64,000 bases of DNA from JBDGYW01 sp964580055 (lineage in GTDB: Bacteria > Gemmatimonadota > Gemmatimonadetes > Gemmatimonadales > GWC2-71-9), in the NCBI GenBank assembly GCA_964580055.1, contig CAZOJI010000016.1, forward strand, positions 1 to 64,000. The letters are read 5' to 3'. The notes below the pieces were generated by a model. It had not been told where the DNA came from. It searched no databases and was given only the letters and a program-made list of their open reading frames with translations. The position numbers and the translations under genes are program-made. Numbering within the stretch: position 1 is the first letter of the stretch; every line of letters begins with the position of its first letter. Shown piece by piece: positions 1 through 8,730 of this stretch.

Positions 1-2
1 CA

Positions 3-80
3 ACGCCGCTGAATACCGGGAAGTCGGCAAAGCCCGTGTTCGCGATCGGCTCACGGCACCCTGGGACGTTGAACTCGTGA
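3..80 (+). CDS. Possible C-terminal end of an upstream gene, partial
   Basis: This frame is open from the window edge to a TGA at 78-80, and a strong hairpin starts at the stop. That is the only reason for calling it coding. Another frame is open to a TAA near 195, so the assignment is weak. The 25 visible residues match no family I recognise. Confidence 0.2.
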   Translation, partial: TPLNTGKSAKPVFAIGSRHPGTLNS

Positions 81-110
81 CCGGCTCGAGTGAGAGGACC
101 CCGGTCACGA
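75..110 (+). terminator. Hairpin, likely terminator of the gene entering from the left
   Basis: A perfect 10-bp stem (TCGTGACCGG with CCGGTCACGA) surrounds a 16-nt loop and is followed by a moderately T-rich stretch. It precedes the esterase gene start by about 110 bases. Confidence 0.45.
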
Positions 111-217
111 TTTCGAACGTTTTCTGTCATCTCAACGGGTGCCCGGTCAGAGTGGCGCTGGTGAAACGGCGAAGTCCAGGTAACGCAGGCTAACGACGGT
201 ACAACGAAAAGGACGGC

Positions 218-1930
218 ATGATGTTGACGAGATTGGCGAAACAGGTATCTGTGGCCGCGATGGTCCCGGTCATTTGCGGACTTTTCTTCTTGACGATAGC
301 AGGGTGCCAGGGTAACGCGCCTGCGCCACCCGCTGTCGGAATGGGCGAGCGAACCGTGCAGGACTCCGACTTCAGGTTCGAGATCTCGATTCCCGAGTCG
401 GTGTCCGGCGAGACCGTGACCGGCCGCATGTTCATCGTGATCTCGCGGAACAATGACGTCGTCCCGCGCTACGACGAGGCCCAGGTGCGGTTTCAGGCGG
501 GTCGAACCGGCGTGCCGTTCTTCGGCGTCGACGTCGAGAACCTGAGCCCGGGTGAACCCGCCGTGATCGACGTCAACACGTTGGGCTCGCCGCTCGAGAG
601 TCTCCTGGACCTGCCTCCCGGGGACTACTATATCCAGGCCGTCTTCAACAAATACACGGAGTTCCGCCGCTCCGACGGTCACACCGTCTGGATGCACAAG
701 GATCAGTGGGAAGGACAGAGCTGGAAACGCTCTCCGGGCAACATCTATAGCGACGTGCAGCGGGTGCACATCGATCCCTCCTCTTCGGACACGATCCGGG
801 TCGACGTAACCAACATCATACCTCCCATCGAGGTGCCGACCGATTCCAGATATGTGAAGCGTTTCAAGATCCAGAGCGAGATATTGAGCGAGTTCTGGGG
901 GCAGCCCATGTATCTGGGAATGGTGGTGCTGCTGCCAGTGGGGTATGACGAGCATCCAAACGTCAATTATCCGGTCGTCTACCAGCAGGGGCACTTTTCG
1001 CTGTCCGCTCCCCTGGGTTTCGAGAGTGGCAGGAGAAGCGTGCGGGAAGATTGGTTGTCAGACGACTTCCCGAGGTTCATAGCCGTGACGTTGCAGCACC
1101 CTTGTCCGTACTTCGACGACTCGTACGGGGTCGATTCGCCTAGCGTGGGCCCGTTCGGCACCGCGATACACGAGGAGCTGATTCCCGAGTTCGAGCGGCG
1201 TTTCAGGGTTATCAGCGAGCCCTACGCCAGGGTGTTGACCGGCGGTTCGACCGGCGGCTGGATATCGTTCGCCTACCAGGTCTACTACCCGGAGTTCTAC
1301 GGCGGCACCTGGTCTTTCGCGCCCGACCCGCTCGATTTCCGGAACGTCGAGGGAATCGATATCTATGAGGACGTTAACGCATTCTACAAGGTGCACGAGT
1401 GGCGAACCGTTCCCACCCCGAACAGCCGCGTACCCGAGACCGGCTACATCAACCTGACGTCGAAGCAGCGCAATCACTTCGAACTCGCGAACGGCACGAA
1501 AGGCCGGTCCGGCGAGCAGATCGACATTTGGTCCGCCGTGTTCGGGCCGCTCGGGGATGACGGATACTTCCAGCCTCTGTTCGACAAATATACCGGCGAG
1601 ATGTACCCTGAGGTTGCCGAGGCCTGGAAGGAGAACTACGACATCAGGCACTATCTGGAACAGAATTGGAGCACCGTCGGGCCCAAGTTGGTAGGAAAGC
1701 TGCATCTCTTTGCGGGTACAATGGACAACTACTACCTCGATATCGGAGTGAAACACACTAAGGCCTTCCTGGAATCGACGACCAATCCCTACTATGCCGG
1801 TTCCGTCACGTACGGTGCGCATGGTGACCACGGCTGGCGGCCCATGACCACGGGGCAGCTGGTACGCTTGATGGCCCAGCACATACAAAAGAACCGGCCT
1901 GAGGGTACGCCGGTTGACTGGACGTACTAG
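218..1930 (+). CDS. Secreted esterase-like alpha/beta hydrolase lipoprotein
   Basis: This is a 570-residue exported protein. An N-terminal hydrophobic segment ends in a lipobox-like IAGC near residue 30, so an outer-membrane or periplasmic lipoprotein is likely. Residues about 40-210 look like a beta-rich accessory domain. The C-terminal half resembles the putative esterase (esterase D-like) fold, with nucleophile Ser344 in TGGSTGGW, a possible acid in the GTMDNYYLD segment, and a candidate His535 in GAHGDHGW. The substrate cannot be read; carbohydrate esters or peptides are possible. The start has an AAAAGGA ribosome-binding site. The gene stands alone and ends at a bidirectional hairpin. 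Confidence 0.8.
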   Translation: MMLTRLAKQVSVAAMVPVICGLFFLTIAGCQGNAPAPPAVGMGERTVQDSDFRFEISIPESVSGETVTGRMFIVISRNNDVVPRYDEAQVRFQAGRTGVPFFGVDVENLSPGEPAVIDVNTLGSPLESLLDLPPGDYYIQAVFNKYTEFRRSDGHTVWMHKDQWEGQSWKRSPGNIYSDVQRVHIDPSSSDTIRVDVTNIIPPIEVPTDSRYVKRFKIQSEILSEFWGQPMYLGMVVLLPVGYDEHPNVNYPVVYQQGHFSLSAPLGFESGRRSVREDWLSDDFPRFIAVTLQHPCPYFDDSYGVDSPSVGPFGTAIHEELIPEFERRFRVISEPYARVLTGGSTGGWISFAYQVYYPEFYGGTWSFAPDPLDFRNVEGIDIYEDVNAFYKVHEWRTVPTPNSRVPETGYINLTSKQRNHFELANGTKGRSGEQIDIWSAVFGPLGDDGYFQPLFDKYTGEMYPEVAEAWKENYDIRHYLEQNWSTVGPKLVGKLHLFAGTMDNYYLDIGVKHTKAFLESTTNPYYAGSVTYGAHGDHGWRPMTTGQLVRLMAQHIQKNRPEGTPVDWTY

Positions 1931-1974
1931 TCGCAGAGGCCTAGTCGGACATTCTGGTTCGCAGAGGCTCACTT

Positions 1975-2014
1975 GGTTCGAGGGAGAGGAGTTTTTCCCG
2001 ACCTCCCTCGAACC
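1975..2014. terminator. Bidirectional terminator between convergent genes
   Basis: A perfect 12-bp stem (GGTTCGAGGGAG with CTCCCTCGAACC) has a 16-nt loop containing five T. It lies between the stop codons of two converging genes and can serve both strands. Confidence 0.7.
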
Positions 2015-2044
2015 TCTCCGTTAGAGAATGCCTCCACCACCGGC

Positions 2045-4534
2045 TCAACTCGGTTCCGGCAGGCTCACTTCAGTGAGAATGGCGCCTATCGGGGAGAGTA
2101 CGGCGAGGATGAACACGATCCACACCGTGGCCGCAAATATCTGCATTGGAGCGGCGCCTTGAGTATAGATCAAGTGAGAGGCCGCCGAGAAGAGGATGCC
2201 GCCAAATACGCCGCAGAGCGCGGCGCTCACGATCCGTTTGCCGAGCGCCGAGCCGCCGGCCGTCATGGTCGCCATGGAGCCGCAGATCAGCGGGACTGCC
2301 AGCATCGCCCACCACATGTCGGCGAGTGACGGTACGGCGCCGAGCTGCCGGCTCATTGAGTATTGGGTCGCAACCAGCACACCTGCCGCCACGACCGCCA
2401 GGGGAAACACGTGCCACATCCGCGAGGGCAGGGTCGACCGCGACTCGGCACGCCTCCGCATGCGTCCGCGCAGGGTGAGTGGCACGTTGTAGAACCAGGT
2501 GAATACCTTGTGCTCCAGCAGGGCGCCGTTTTCGCCGAAGACGGGCACCACGTGCACCGCCTCGGTGGCCCAGTGCGCGGCCATGAACCTGGCGAGCGTC
2601 GGGTAGCGGTAGGCCATCTGTATCGGGAACGCCAGGTACCCCACATATTTGAAGAAGCCCAGAAACACGGCGATGTTGTAATCCTTGAAGTTGCGCTCTC
2701 TGACCACTAGGTAGACCACGTAGAACCCGCGCACCAGCGATCCCGGCGATATCGGGACCACTTGGAACAGGGCGATGATAGCCAGCCCGATCGCCCACGC
2801 CTGGGCTCGAGGCATCTCGGGATGCAGCAGCACGTAGGTTACCGCCACAATCACCGACACCACTTGGGACACGGGCGCGGTGCAGACGTGCACGGCGAGC
2901 GACTTCAGGTATTTCTGTATGAAAGGTTCCTTGATTCGCGACAGGATGGTGCCCGCGTCGTCCTCGCTGATGATGCGCTTGTTGCGGCCCTCCGACACCA
3001 TGTCGCGCAGCCACTCCTCCCGCAGGTCAGCATCGAAATAGAGCTTTGCGGGACGCACGAGGATGTGGTGAAGCCGGTCCTTGAGGTAAGCTCCATCCGT
3101 GAGGCATTTGTGGATTCCCGCCGGCAGCACCGAGGCTGCCGCGTGACCGAAGAAGGACAATCCGCTGCTCGCGACCTTCTCGACCTTGTGTTCCGGCAGT
3201 CTGCCCGCTCGATGCCAGACCATGGTGCGTTCGGCCATCTTGCCGGCGAGAGCTTTCCTCAAATATCCTCCGCTCGTGAGCAGCGCGGCATAATGGCGCC
3301 GGTAATTGACCTCGCCCCAGATTCTCACCAGGGCTCTCCCGACGAACGGCAGTAGCCCGAGTATCTGGAACAGAATGATCTGCAAGGGCTTGGATCGAAC
3401 GACTGCTTCGTGGCGTTCGTCGATGAGGCCGCGCACGCGCCACCCGGTTACCGAACTCGCGCGGATCTGCCGCCACAGCGGCCGGCTGAAGAGCAGCCTC
3501 AGGTGGTGATGCGTGATGTCGATCAGAGAGTCGCGGTACACCTTTTCGGCCCGTTCCAGCTCCGGGAGCAGGCCGACGATGTCCACGAAATCGTCCGCGT
3601 GCCTTGCAATGAATCCTCTGAGCGTCTCGAGACTGCCGCGGTCGAATTGTACCAAGCTGCCGCGAGCCAATCCTTTGAGTATCAGCAAGAAGTCGCCGGG
3701 GCTCATCGGCAGGAAGGGCAGCAGGGTGAGACCGGCCCTGAAGTCCACGGCCGTCAGACCGGCAGCCGGATCGTGCTCCGTCGAAGTGCGCTTGAGACAG
3801 TTGGGCTGGCTCTTCCAGGTAGTCCATTCGTATTGCCGGGCGAACTCGTGTGCCCCCATGTCGTTGAGGAGCCGCACGAAGGAATTCATGAATGTCCGCT
3901 TGGCGCGGAACTCCGGTGACCCCAGCTCCTCCTCGTCTACCGGCTTCCCCTTCAGCCAGCGACGCAGCAAGTCGACACGGTCGTCCACTTCGAGCTGCCA
4001 CACACGCCCGTCGATCCAGTCGCTGATCTCGCCGCAGCTACCCAGGGTGGGATCCACGAACGTGCAGTGCACGTCGTTCACGCACGACTCGTCGCCGAAA
4101 CGAATTCGCGCCGCGCGCCGGATGAACTTCTGCCACAGCGCTCCCGCCCGGGCGGCGGTGGGGTTGGTCTGAAGCTGGAACGCCCCCTGAAATCCGATAT
4201 AGTGCAACAGGTTCCGGAACATCAAGGAGCCGCCACTGGGTGGTATGAGGATCTTCAGCGCGAAGACGCCGCCGCCGGGCAATACGTTTTCCATCGCGCC
4301 GCTCGATTCCAGGACCTTGACCCGGTATACCTGGCCTGCGAACCCGCCACCCACGAACTTCTCCACCTCCAGAGACACTCGGCATGGAGTAGCGTCAGTG
4401 GTGGTGGGCGTCACCTCGTAGTCGAGTCGGTCGCCGGCGTCGTAGCGCTCGACCCGCATCGGCCGGTGCAGTTGCAGCTCGCCGAAGCGGTTTTCCAGCC
4501 TCTTGCAGGTTTCCACCGAGTACTCAGCCTTCAT
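2045..4534 (-). CDS. Kinase-like N-terminal domain fused to a polytopic membrane region
   Basis: This 829-residue protein matches no family I can name. Near residues 60-100 it has a glycine-loop-like GGGFAGQVYRVKV followed by FALKIL, which resembles a protein-kinase N-lobe with its ATP-binding lysine. Further on, SQPNCLKR and TAVDFRAGL could stand for the catalytic-loop Asn and a DFG-like metal site. A clear HRD motif is missing. The C-terminal 300 residues contain about six to eight hydrophobic spans, so it sits in the inner membrane. The ATG at 4534 is preferred over an upstream in-frame TTG at 4597, because GGAAGA lies just upstream of it. A divergent UbiB/ABC1-type or a degenerate kinase are alternatives. 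Confidence 0.75.
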   Translation of the reverse strand: MKAEYSVETCKRLENRFGELQLHRPMRVERYDAGDRLDYEVTPTTTDATPCRVSLEVEKFVGGGFAGQVYRVKVLESSGAMENVLPGGGVFALKILIPPSGGSLMFRNLLHYIGFQGAFQLQTNPTAARAGALWQKFIRRAARIRFGDESCVNDVHCTFVDPTLGSCGEISDWIDGRVWQLEVDDRVDLLRRWLKGKPVDEEELGSPEFRAKRTFMNSFVRLLNDMGAHEFARQYEWTTWKSQPNCLKRTSTEHDPAAGLTAVDFRAGLTLLPFLPMSPGDFLLILKGLARGSLVQFDRGSLETLRGFIARHADDFVDIVGLLPELERAEKVYRDSLIDITHHHLRLLFSRPLWRQIRASSVTGWRVRGLIDERHEAVVRSKPLQIILFQILGLLPFVGRALVRIWGEVNYRRHYAALLTSGGYLRKALAGKMAERTMVWHRAGRLPEHKVEKVASSGLSFFGHAAASVLPAGIHKCLTDGAYLKDRLHHILVRPAKLYFDADLREEWLRDMVSEGRNKRIISEDDAGTILSRIKEPFIQKYLKSLAVHVCTAPVSQVVSVIVAVTYVLLHPEMPRAQAWAIGLAIIALFQVVPISPGSLVRGFYVVYLVVRERNFKDYNIAVFLGFFKYVGYLAFPIQMAYRYPTLARFMAAHWATEAVHVVPVFGENGALLEHKVFTWFYNVPLTLRGRMRRRAESRSTLPSRMWHVFPLAVVAAGVLVATQYSMSRQLGAVPSLADMWWAMLAVPLICGSMATMTAGGSALGKRIVSAALCGVFGGILFSAASHLIYTQGAAPMQIFAATVWIVFILAVLSPIGAILTEVSLPEPS

Positions 4535-4785
4535 CCGGTCTTCCCAGATCCTTTCCGGTTCGTGATCGTTGTTGAACCTGAAATCGAGTCCGCACAATAC
4601 AGGATCAGCCCGGCGGATTCCAGAGTCGTGTTGCGATCGGCCCGCAACTAGCGCGCCAGCGGGCGCCGAGGTTCCGGCCGGGAATATCCAATCACGAAAG
4701 TGTCACGTCGAGATCCGGAACTGTGTTGCGGGGTCTTGTTGGGGTACATTGCGTCGAGAGGCCATGTTGTCGATCGGAGGAGTCG

Positions 4786-5526
4786 ATGGCGCTTTTTCGA
4801 AGGGAAGGCGATCTCATACAGCTCACGGTGTCGAGATTCTATGCTTTGGCTGCCACGGTGGCGCTGGTGGGTTTCGGTGGCGGAGCGGTCTTTGCGTCAG
4901 CGTACGTAACAGCTCAGAACGGGTCGCAGCGGCAGGATGGAGGCACGGTCGAACGGGCGGCTGCTGCGCCTGCCCGAACAGCAGGCTCGTCAATTCAGGA
5001 GAGGCTGGTCGGTGACGCGAGGCATTCCATCGGGCCGGCCGACGCACCGGTAACTGTAGTCGAGTTCACCGATTACGATTGCCCTTTTTGTCGCCGCTAC
5101 TATACCGACACGTTCCCAAAGTTGATGGAGATGTACGGCGACCGCATCAGGTACGTGATGCGGCATTTCCCCTTGGTTTCGATGCACCCGGAAGCCGCCA
5201 AAGCGGCTGAGGCGGCGGAGTGCGCCGGTGAGGACGGGAGGTTCTGGGAGTTCCACGACCTGATAATGCGCGGAGTGCCGTCGCTGGACGTAGAGAGTCT
5301 CAGGCGGTATGCGGTTGAAGTCGGCGCCGACGCGGACACTTTCGACCGCTGCCTCGACGAGGGAGAAAAGGCCGCTGTCGTGCAGCGCGATTTGCGTGAC
5401 GGCTACATGCACGGCGTGCGTGGCACTCCGAATTTCTTCGTCAACGGATACTCACTCTCCGGCGCCCAACCGGTCGACGTATTCTCTGCATATATCGAAG
5501 CGGCGTTGACAAACAGTGGTCAATGA
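4786..5526 (+). CDS. Membrane-anchored DsbA-family thiol oxidoreductase
   Basis: This 246-residue protein has an N-terminal signal anchor at about residues 18-40 and a thioredoxin-4/DsbA-like domain. The active site is CPFC at residues 99-102 in DYDCPFCRRYY, and the cis-proline is in RGTPNFFVNG. It probably forms or reshuffles disulfides in the periplasm, like DsbA or BdbD homologues. The ATG at 4786 follows GGAGGAG, which decides against the longer frame starting at 4723. No DsbB partner is visible nearby. The next gene is an FKBP isomerase, so the two may be a small folding module with separate transcription. Confidence 0.88.
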   Translation: MALFRREGDLIQLTVSRFYALAATVALVGFGGGAVFASAYVTAQNGSQRQDGGTVERAAAAPARTAGSSIQERLVGDARHSIGPADAPVTVVEFTDYDCPFCRRYYTDTFPKLMEMYGDRIRYVMRHFPLVSMHPEAAKAAEAAECAGEDGRFWEFHDLIMRGVPSLDVESLRRYAVEVGADADTFDRCLDEGEKAAVVQRDLRDGYMHGVRGTPNFFVNGYSLSGAQPVDVFSAYIEAALTNSGQ

Positions 5527-5543
5527 CCAGTTTCGGGGAGTCT

Positions 5544-5567
5544 GGAGTGCGGCAGAGGCCCCACTCC
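5544..5567 (+). terminator. Hairpin after the DsbA-like gene
   Basis: GGAGTG pairs with CACTCC, with two further inner GC pairs beyond a mismatch. It is followed by ATTGGTTTTCTT, giving a run of T bases as in an intrinsic terminator. Confidence 0.45.
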
Positions 5568-5647
5568 ACCATTGGTTTTCTTGTTGGATCCTCGCGGCAT
5601 ACTCCGCGAGGTGACGGCGCAATTCGGTTTTCCTAAGGAGTAAAAAC

Positions 5648-6349
5648 ATGAAATACCCGGCGAACGCCGGCTTGGCCGCCCTGCTTTTGATGGCGTTCAG
5701 CGCATGCGGTGGCGGATCGAGCGTTAACATGGAGTCTTTCGAGAGCAGGTCGAGCTACGCCGTCGGCATCGACCTCGGCAGCAATCTGGAGCAGAACGGC
5801 GTGGAGTTGGACCTGGATGCGTTTCTGCAAGGAATCAGCGACGCTTTGGAGGGGCGCGAGCCGCAAATGAGTGCCGGTGAGATACGAGAGGCTCTAATGC
5901 AGCTGTCGGAGCAGATGCAGGCCAACCAGGAGGAGCGCCTTGCTGCAGCGGCTGAACAAAACGCCGCGGAAGGGCAGGCGTACCTCGAGGCGAACGCGCA
6001 AAAAGAAAGCGTGGTCACGACCGAGAGCGGACTACAGTACGAGGTTTTGGAGGAGGGTGACGGTCCCAAGCCGTCCGCCACGGATGAGGTAACCGTCCAT
6101 TACCATGGGACCCTCGTCGACGGCACCGTATTCGACAGCTCCGTCGAACGCGGGGAGCCGGCCACATTCCCGCTCAACCGCGTGATTCCCGCCTGGACAG
6201 AAGCTCTGCAGCTCATGTCGGTCGGCAGCAAGTATCGCCTGGTGGTTCCCTCTCATCTCGGATACGGTGAGCGCGGCTCCGGATCGAATATCGGTCCCAA
6301 CTCCACGCTCATCTTCGAGGTAGAGCTGCTCGGTATCGAGGGTAGCTGA
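5648..6349 (+). CDS. FKBP-type peptidyl-prolyl isomerase lipoprotein
   Basis: This 233-residue protein has a signal peptide ending in a lipobox (SACGG, Cys near residue 20). A helical FKBP N-terminal dimerisation-like region spans about 27-120, and a complete FKBP domain spans about 135-230 with VTVHYHGTLVDGTVFDSS and IPAWTEAL. It resembles the FkpA/Mip class of periplasmic proline isomerase chaperones. The start has an AAGGAG site 7 bases upstream. The alpha/beta hydrolase gene begins 13 bases after its stop, so the two may be cotranscribed. Confidence 0.92.
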   Translation: MKYPANAGLAALLLMAFSACGGGSSVNMESFESRSSYAVGIDLGSNLEQNGVELDLDAFLQGISDALEGREPQMSAGEIREALMQLSEQMQANQEERLAAAAEQNAAEGQAYLEANAQKESVVTTESGLQYEVLEEGDGPKPSATDEVTVHYHGTLVDGTVFDSSVERGEPATFPLNRVIPAWTEALQLMSVGSKYRLVVPSHLGYGERGSGSNIGPNSTLIFEVELLGIEGS

Positions 6350-6362
6350 GGGTCTGCTTGAC

Positions 6363-7205
6363 TTGTTTCGCCGTCTCGCACTGACGGTTCTGGGAGCACT
6401 GAGACCGCGCGCGGCGGCGCGGTTGATGGCTCGCCGCATGATGAAACCCCACCCGGTACCGCCGGTTGGGGTTTCGCCGTCAGCGGAACCGACCCGCAGT
6501 AGACTCCCCTACGCACACGGCTGGCTCGCCGTGACATCGTGGGGTGAGGGGAAGGGGCCGGCCGTGCTGTTGTTGCACGGTTGGGGAGGGAGAGGGTCGA
6601 ACCTGGCAGCGTTCGTGGACCCGCTGGTAGAGGCTGGATTCCGGGTCGTCGCGTACGACGCGCCTGCCCACGGCGAATCCGACGGCGAAAACACCTCGAT
6701 GATCGAGTGCAGCGGTGCCGTTCTCCAGGTAGGCAGGGCGTTCGGACCGGTGCGCGCCGCGATCGCTCATTCGTTCGGCGCTCCGGCTGCCGCATTGGCG
6801 CACGAGTACGGGCTCGAGGCGGAGCGGTTCGTATTCATCGGCCCGCCTATCAGCATAATGGATCTGATGATTGAAATCGGCGAGACGATGGGTGCGCCGC
6901 GGCACGTTTGCCAGCTGATGGTGAGCGATTTCGAGGAGCGGTTCGAATTCAAGCGAGAGGATCTGCGGACAGACAACCTAGTGTCACAAATAAACGTACC
7001 GGTCCTGGTGATTCACGACTCGGGCGACAAGGTAGCGCCGGTGGATCATGGAGAGACTATCGCGGCTGCGGCTCCGCAGGGAACCTTGTTCACGACGGAA
7101 GGGCTGGGGCATCGCGGGGTCCTGAGCGACCCTGTGGTAGTTGCCAAGGCCGTGGAGTTCGTGTGCGAGAGGGTCCCGGCCGGTGAAACGCCGGTACGGG
7201 CGTAG
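6363..7205 (+). CDS. Alpha/beta hydrolase
   Basis: This is a 280-residue hydrolase. Visible motifs are the oxyanion strand LLLHGWGG, the turn AYDAPAHGES, the nucleophile elbow AHSFGA (a GxSxG variant reading HSFG), an acid in VIHDSGDKVAP and a catalytic His in GLGHRGVL. No signal peptide is clear. The TTG at 6363 has GAGGG upstream; an ATG at 6426 is an alternative that would lose a basic N-terminal helix. It closely follows the FKBP gene. The substrate is unknown. Confidence 0.8.
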   Translation: MFRRLALTVLGALRPRAAARLMARRMMKPHPVPPVGVSPSAEPTRSRLPYAHGWLAVTSWGEGKGPAVLLLHGWGGRGSNLAAFVDPLVEAGFRVVAYDAPAHGESDGENTSMIECSGAVLQVGRAFGPVRAAIAHSFGAPAAALAHEYGLEAERFVFIGPPISIMDLMIEIGETMGAPRHVCQLMVSDFEERFEFKREDLRTDNLVSQINVPVLVIHDSGDKVAPVDHGETIAAAAPQGTLFTTEGLGHRGVLSDPVVVAKAVEFVCERVPAGETPVRA

Positions 7206-7460
7206 CCAAGGCCGGGCCTATACGCAGGCAGTGCCACCGGTCGGTTCGGCTCATGCGGATTCGCGGCGTTTCCGGTCGGCGGCAGAGCCGTTCGGACAAC
7301 TCTGTGCGGAGGCGGGCGCCTGCCGCCGCCCATCGAAGCCACCGTCTGCCGGCACCGAGGAGCATCGTCATGTGATCACCATAAGCATGGCGGCGTCTCG
7401 GGAGGGAATGGGTAACGCCTTGGCTGGAACTCCGTTGCGTCATTCTACGTAAGGATGAAC

Positions 7461-8075
7461 ATGACCGAGACACAACGCAAGCGCGATCCGCGCTACACAC
7501 GCACAGTTGGTGAGAAGCCGGACCAGGGCCGACGCTACGTCGAGAACGGAAAGGTCAAGATCGAGTGGTTCGAGGAGGGTAAACGTCGGACCCGCACCAT
7601 CGGGGACAACGACGCTGCGACGAGGCGCAAGGCGGACGAGGAGCTCGAACGCCTGCTGGGTCTGGAAGAGTCGGAGAAGGGCACCGCGGAGGAAGAGGAA
7701 CGGCACGAAGGCTCCGCGAAAGGCGAGGAGGAGTGCGAGGGCGGCNNNNNNNNNNNNNNNNNNNNNNNNNNNNNNNNNNNNNNNNNNNNNNNNNNNNNNN
7801 NNNNNNNNNNNNNNNNNNNNNNNNNNNNNNNNNNNNNNNNNNNNNGCGAGGGCGGCCCCGACTTATCCTGGTTGTTGGATGAGGCCCGCGGCCACGCGGA
7901 GGCACTCATGGATTTCGCCGACGACCTGGCCGAATCGTTCGAGAAATTTCTCATGAAGGTTCTCGACGCTATTCGAAGGCCTGAAGGCGAAGACGAGGCT
8001 GGAGACGACGCCGACGCCGTGGATGCGGAAGTCGTAGAGGAGATCGTCGACACCGGCGAGCCCGAAAACAGGTGA
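7461..8075 (+). CDS. Charged hypothetical protein interrupted by an assembly gap
   Basis: The N-terminal part is hydrophilic, rich in Lys, Arg and Glu, with a short YVENGKVKIEWFEEGKRRTR beta-like segment. The C-terminal part has an amphipathic helix of about 40 residues and an acidic tail. I recognise no family. The ATG at 7461 follows AAGGA at a good spacing; the ATG at 7455 is too close to it. The 100-N block at 7746-7845 splits it. Both edges of the block carry the same 11 bases, and merging them keeps one open frame, so the real protein is probably about 170 residues with no missing sequence. Confidence 0.6.
   Translation: MTETQRKRDPRYTRTVGEKPDQGRRYVENGKVKIEWFEEGKRRTRTIGDNDAATRRKADEELERLLGLEESEKGTAEEEERHEGSAKGEEECEGGXXXXXXXXXXXXXXXXXXXXXXXXXXXXXXXXXXEGGPDLSWLLDEARGHAEALMDFADDLAESFEKFLMKVLDAIRRPEGEDEAGDDADAVDAEVVEEIVDTGEPENR
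7746..7845. other. Assembly gap of 100 N
   Basis: The gap has the conventional length used for unknown distances. The left flank ends and the right flank begins with GCGAGGGCGGC. Confidence 0.95.
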
Positions 8076-8195
8076 TCCGCTCCGGTTAGACCGTCCGATT
8101 GACGAGCCGGCCGCCAATGCTCTATCCTAGGGGCATATCATGAGAGATTGCCCGGCGAGGCTCGTTTGTCCCCTACAGTTGGGAGGCAGCAGAAG

Positions 8196-8708
8196 ATGAC
8201 CGACCCTGCAGGTGTCGTTCCTCCGGTCGTGCTATCGCGGCTTCCATGTTCAGTCAGTCAACGTATGGACCTGATCTACAGAACCGAATGGTCTGAGGAT
8301 CTCGACTGGGAGCAGGTTGCTGTGCTCGCAGAATACGTCGATGCATATCACGCAACGGCGGGCTCCAAGATCTTCGAGCAGGGTGGGCAAGGCTACTATC
8401 TGTGTTTGCTGGTCGAAGGTGAAGTCGAGGTGGCGATGGCCGATTCCACGGGCGTGGAGAAGAAGCTGGCCGTCATCGAGACTGGAAAGCCGTTCGGGGA
8501 GATGTCGCTGGTCGACGGGGAGCCAAGGTCTGCGACTGCGACTGCAAAGACCGATTCGAAGGTGTTGATTCTCACTCAGGACGACTTCAAGAGTATGTCG
8601 GAAAGTGATCCCCGCCTTGGCGGAATCCTGCTGACGAAGCTGGCCGAACTGATGAGCTATCGGCTCCGACAGACAAGCGGACAGTTGATCGAGTATCTGG
8701 AAGCCTGA
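8196..8708 (+). CDS. Stand-alone cyclic-nucleotide-binding domain protein
   Basis: This 170-residue protein is almost entirely one cNMP-binding (Crp-like) domain. The phosphate-binding cassette FGEMSLVDGEPRSATATA is at about residues 105-123, and a helix follows at the C-terminus. There is no helix-turn-helix, kinase or channel domain, so it must act through a partner or as a sink. The ATG at 8196 has GGGAGG upstream; a TTG at 8148 would add 16 residues of poor quality. It converges with an aldo/keto reductase gene 22 bases away. Confidence 0.85.
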   Translation: MTDPAGVVPPVVLSRLPCSVSQRMDLIYRTEWSEDLDWEQVAVLAEYVDAYHATAGSKIFEQGGQGYYLCLLVEGEVEVAMADSTGVEKKLAVIETGKPFGEMSLVDGEPRSATATAKTDSKVLILTQDDFKSMSESDPRLGGILLTKLAELMSYRLRQTSGQLIEYLEA

Positions 8709-8730
8709 AAGCGCTCCGGCGCCGCGTTGG

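Noticed and set aside
1058..1972. Long minus-strand open frame opposite the esterase gene
   Set aside because: It is a shadow of the esterase; its composition is unnatural and no family motifs appear.
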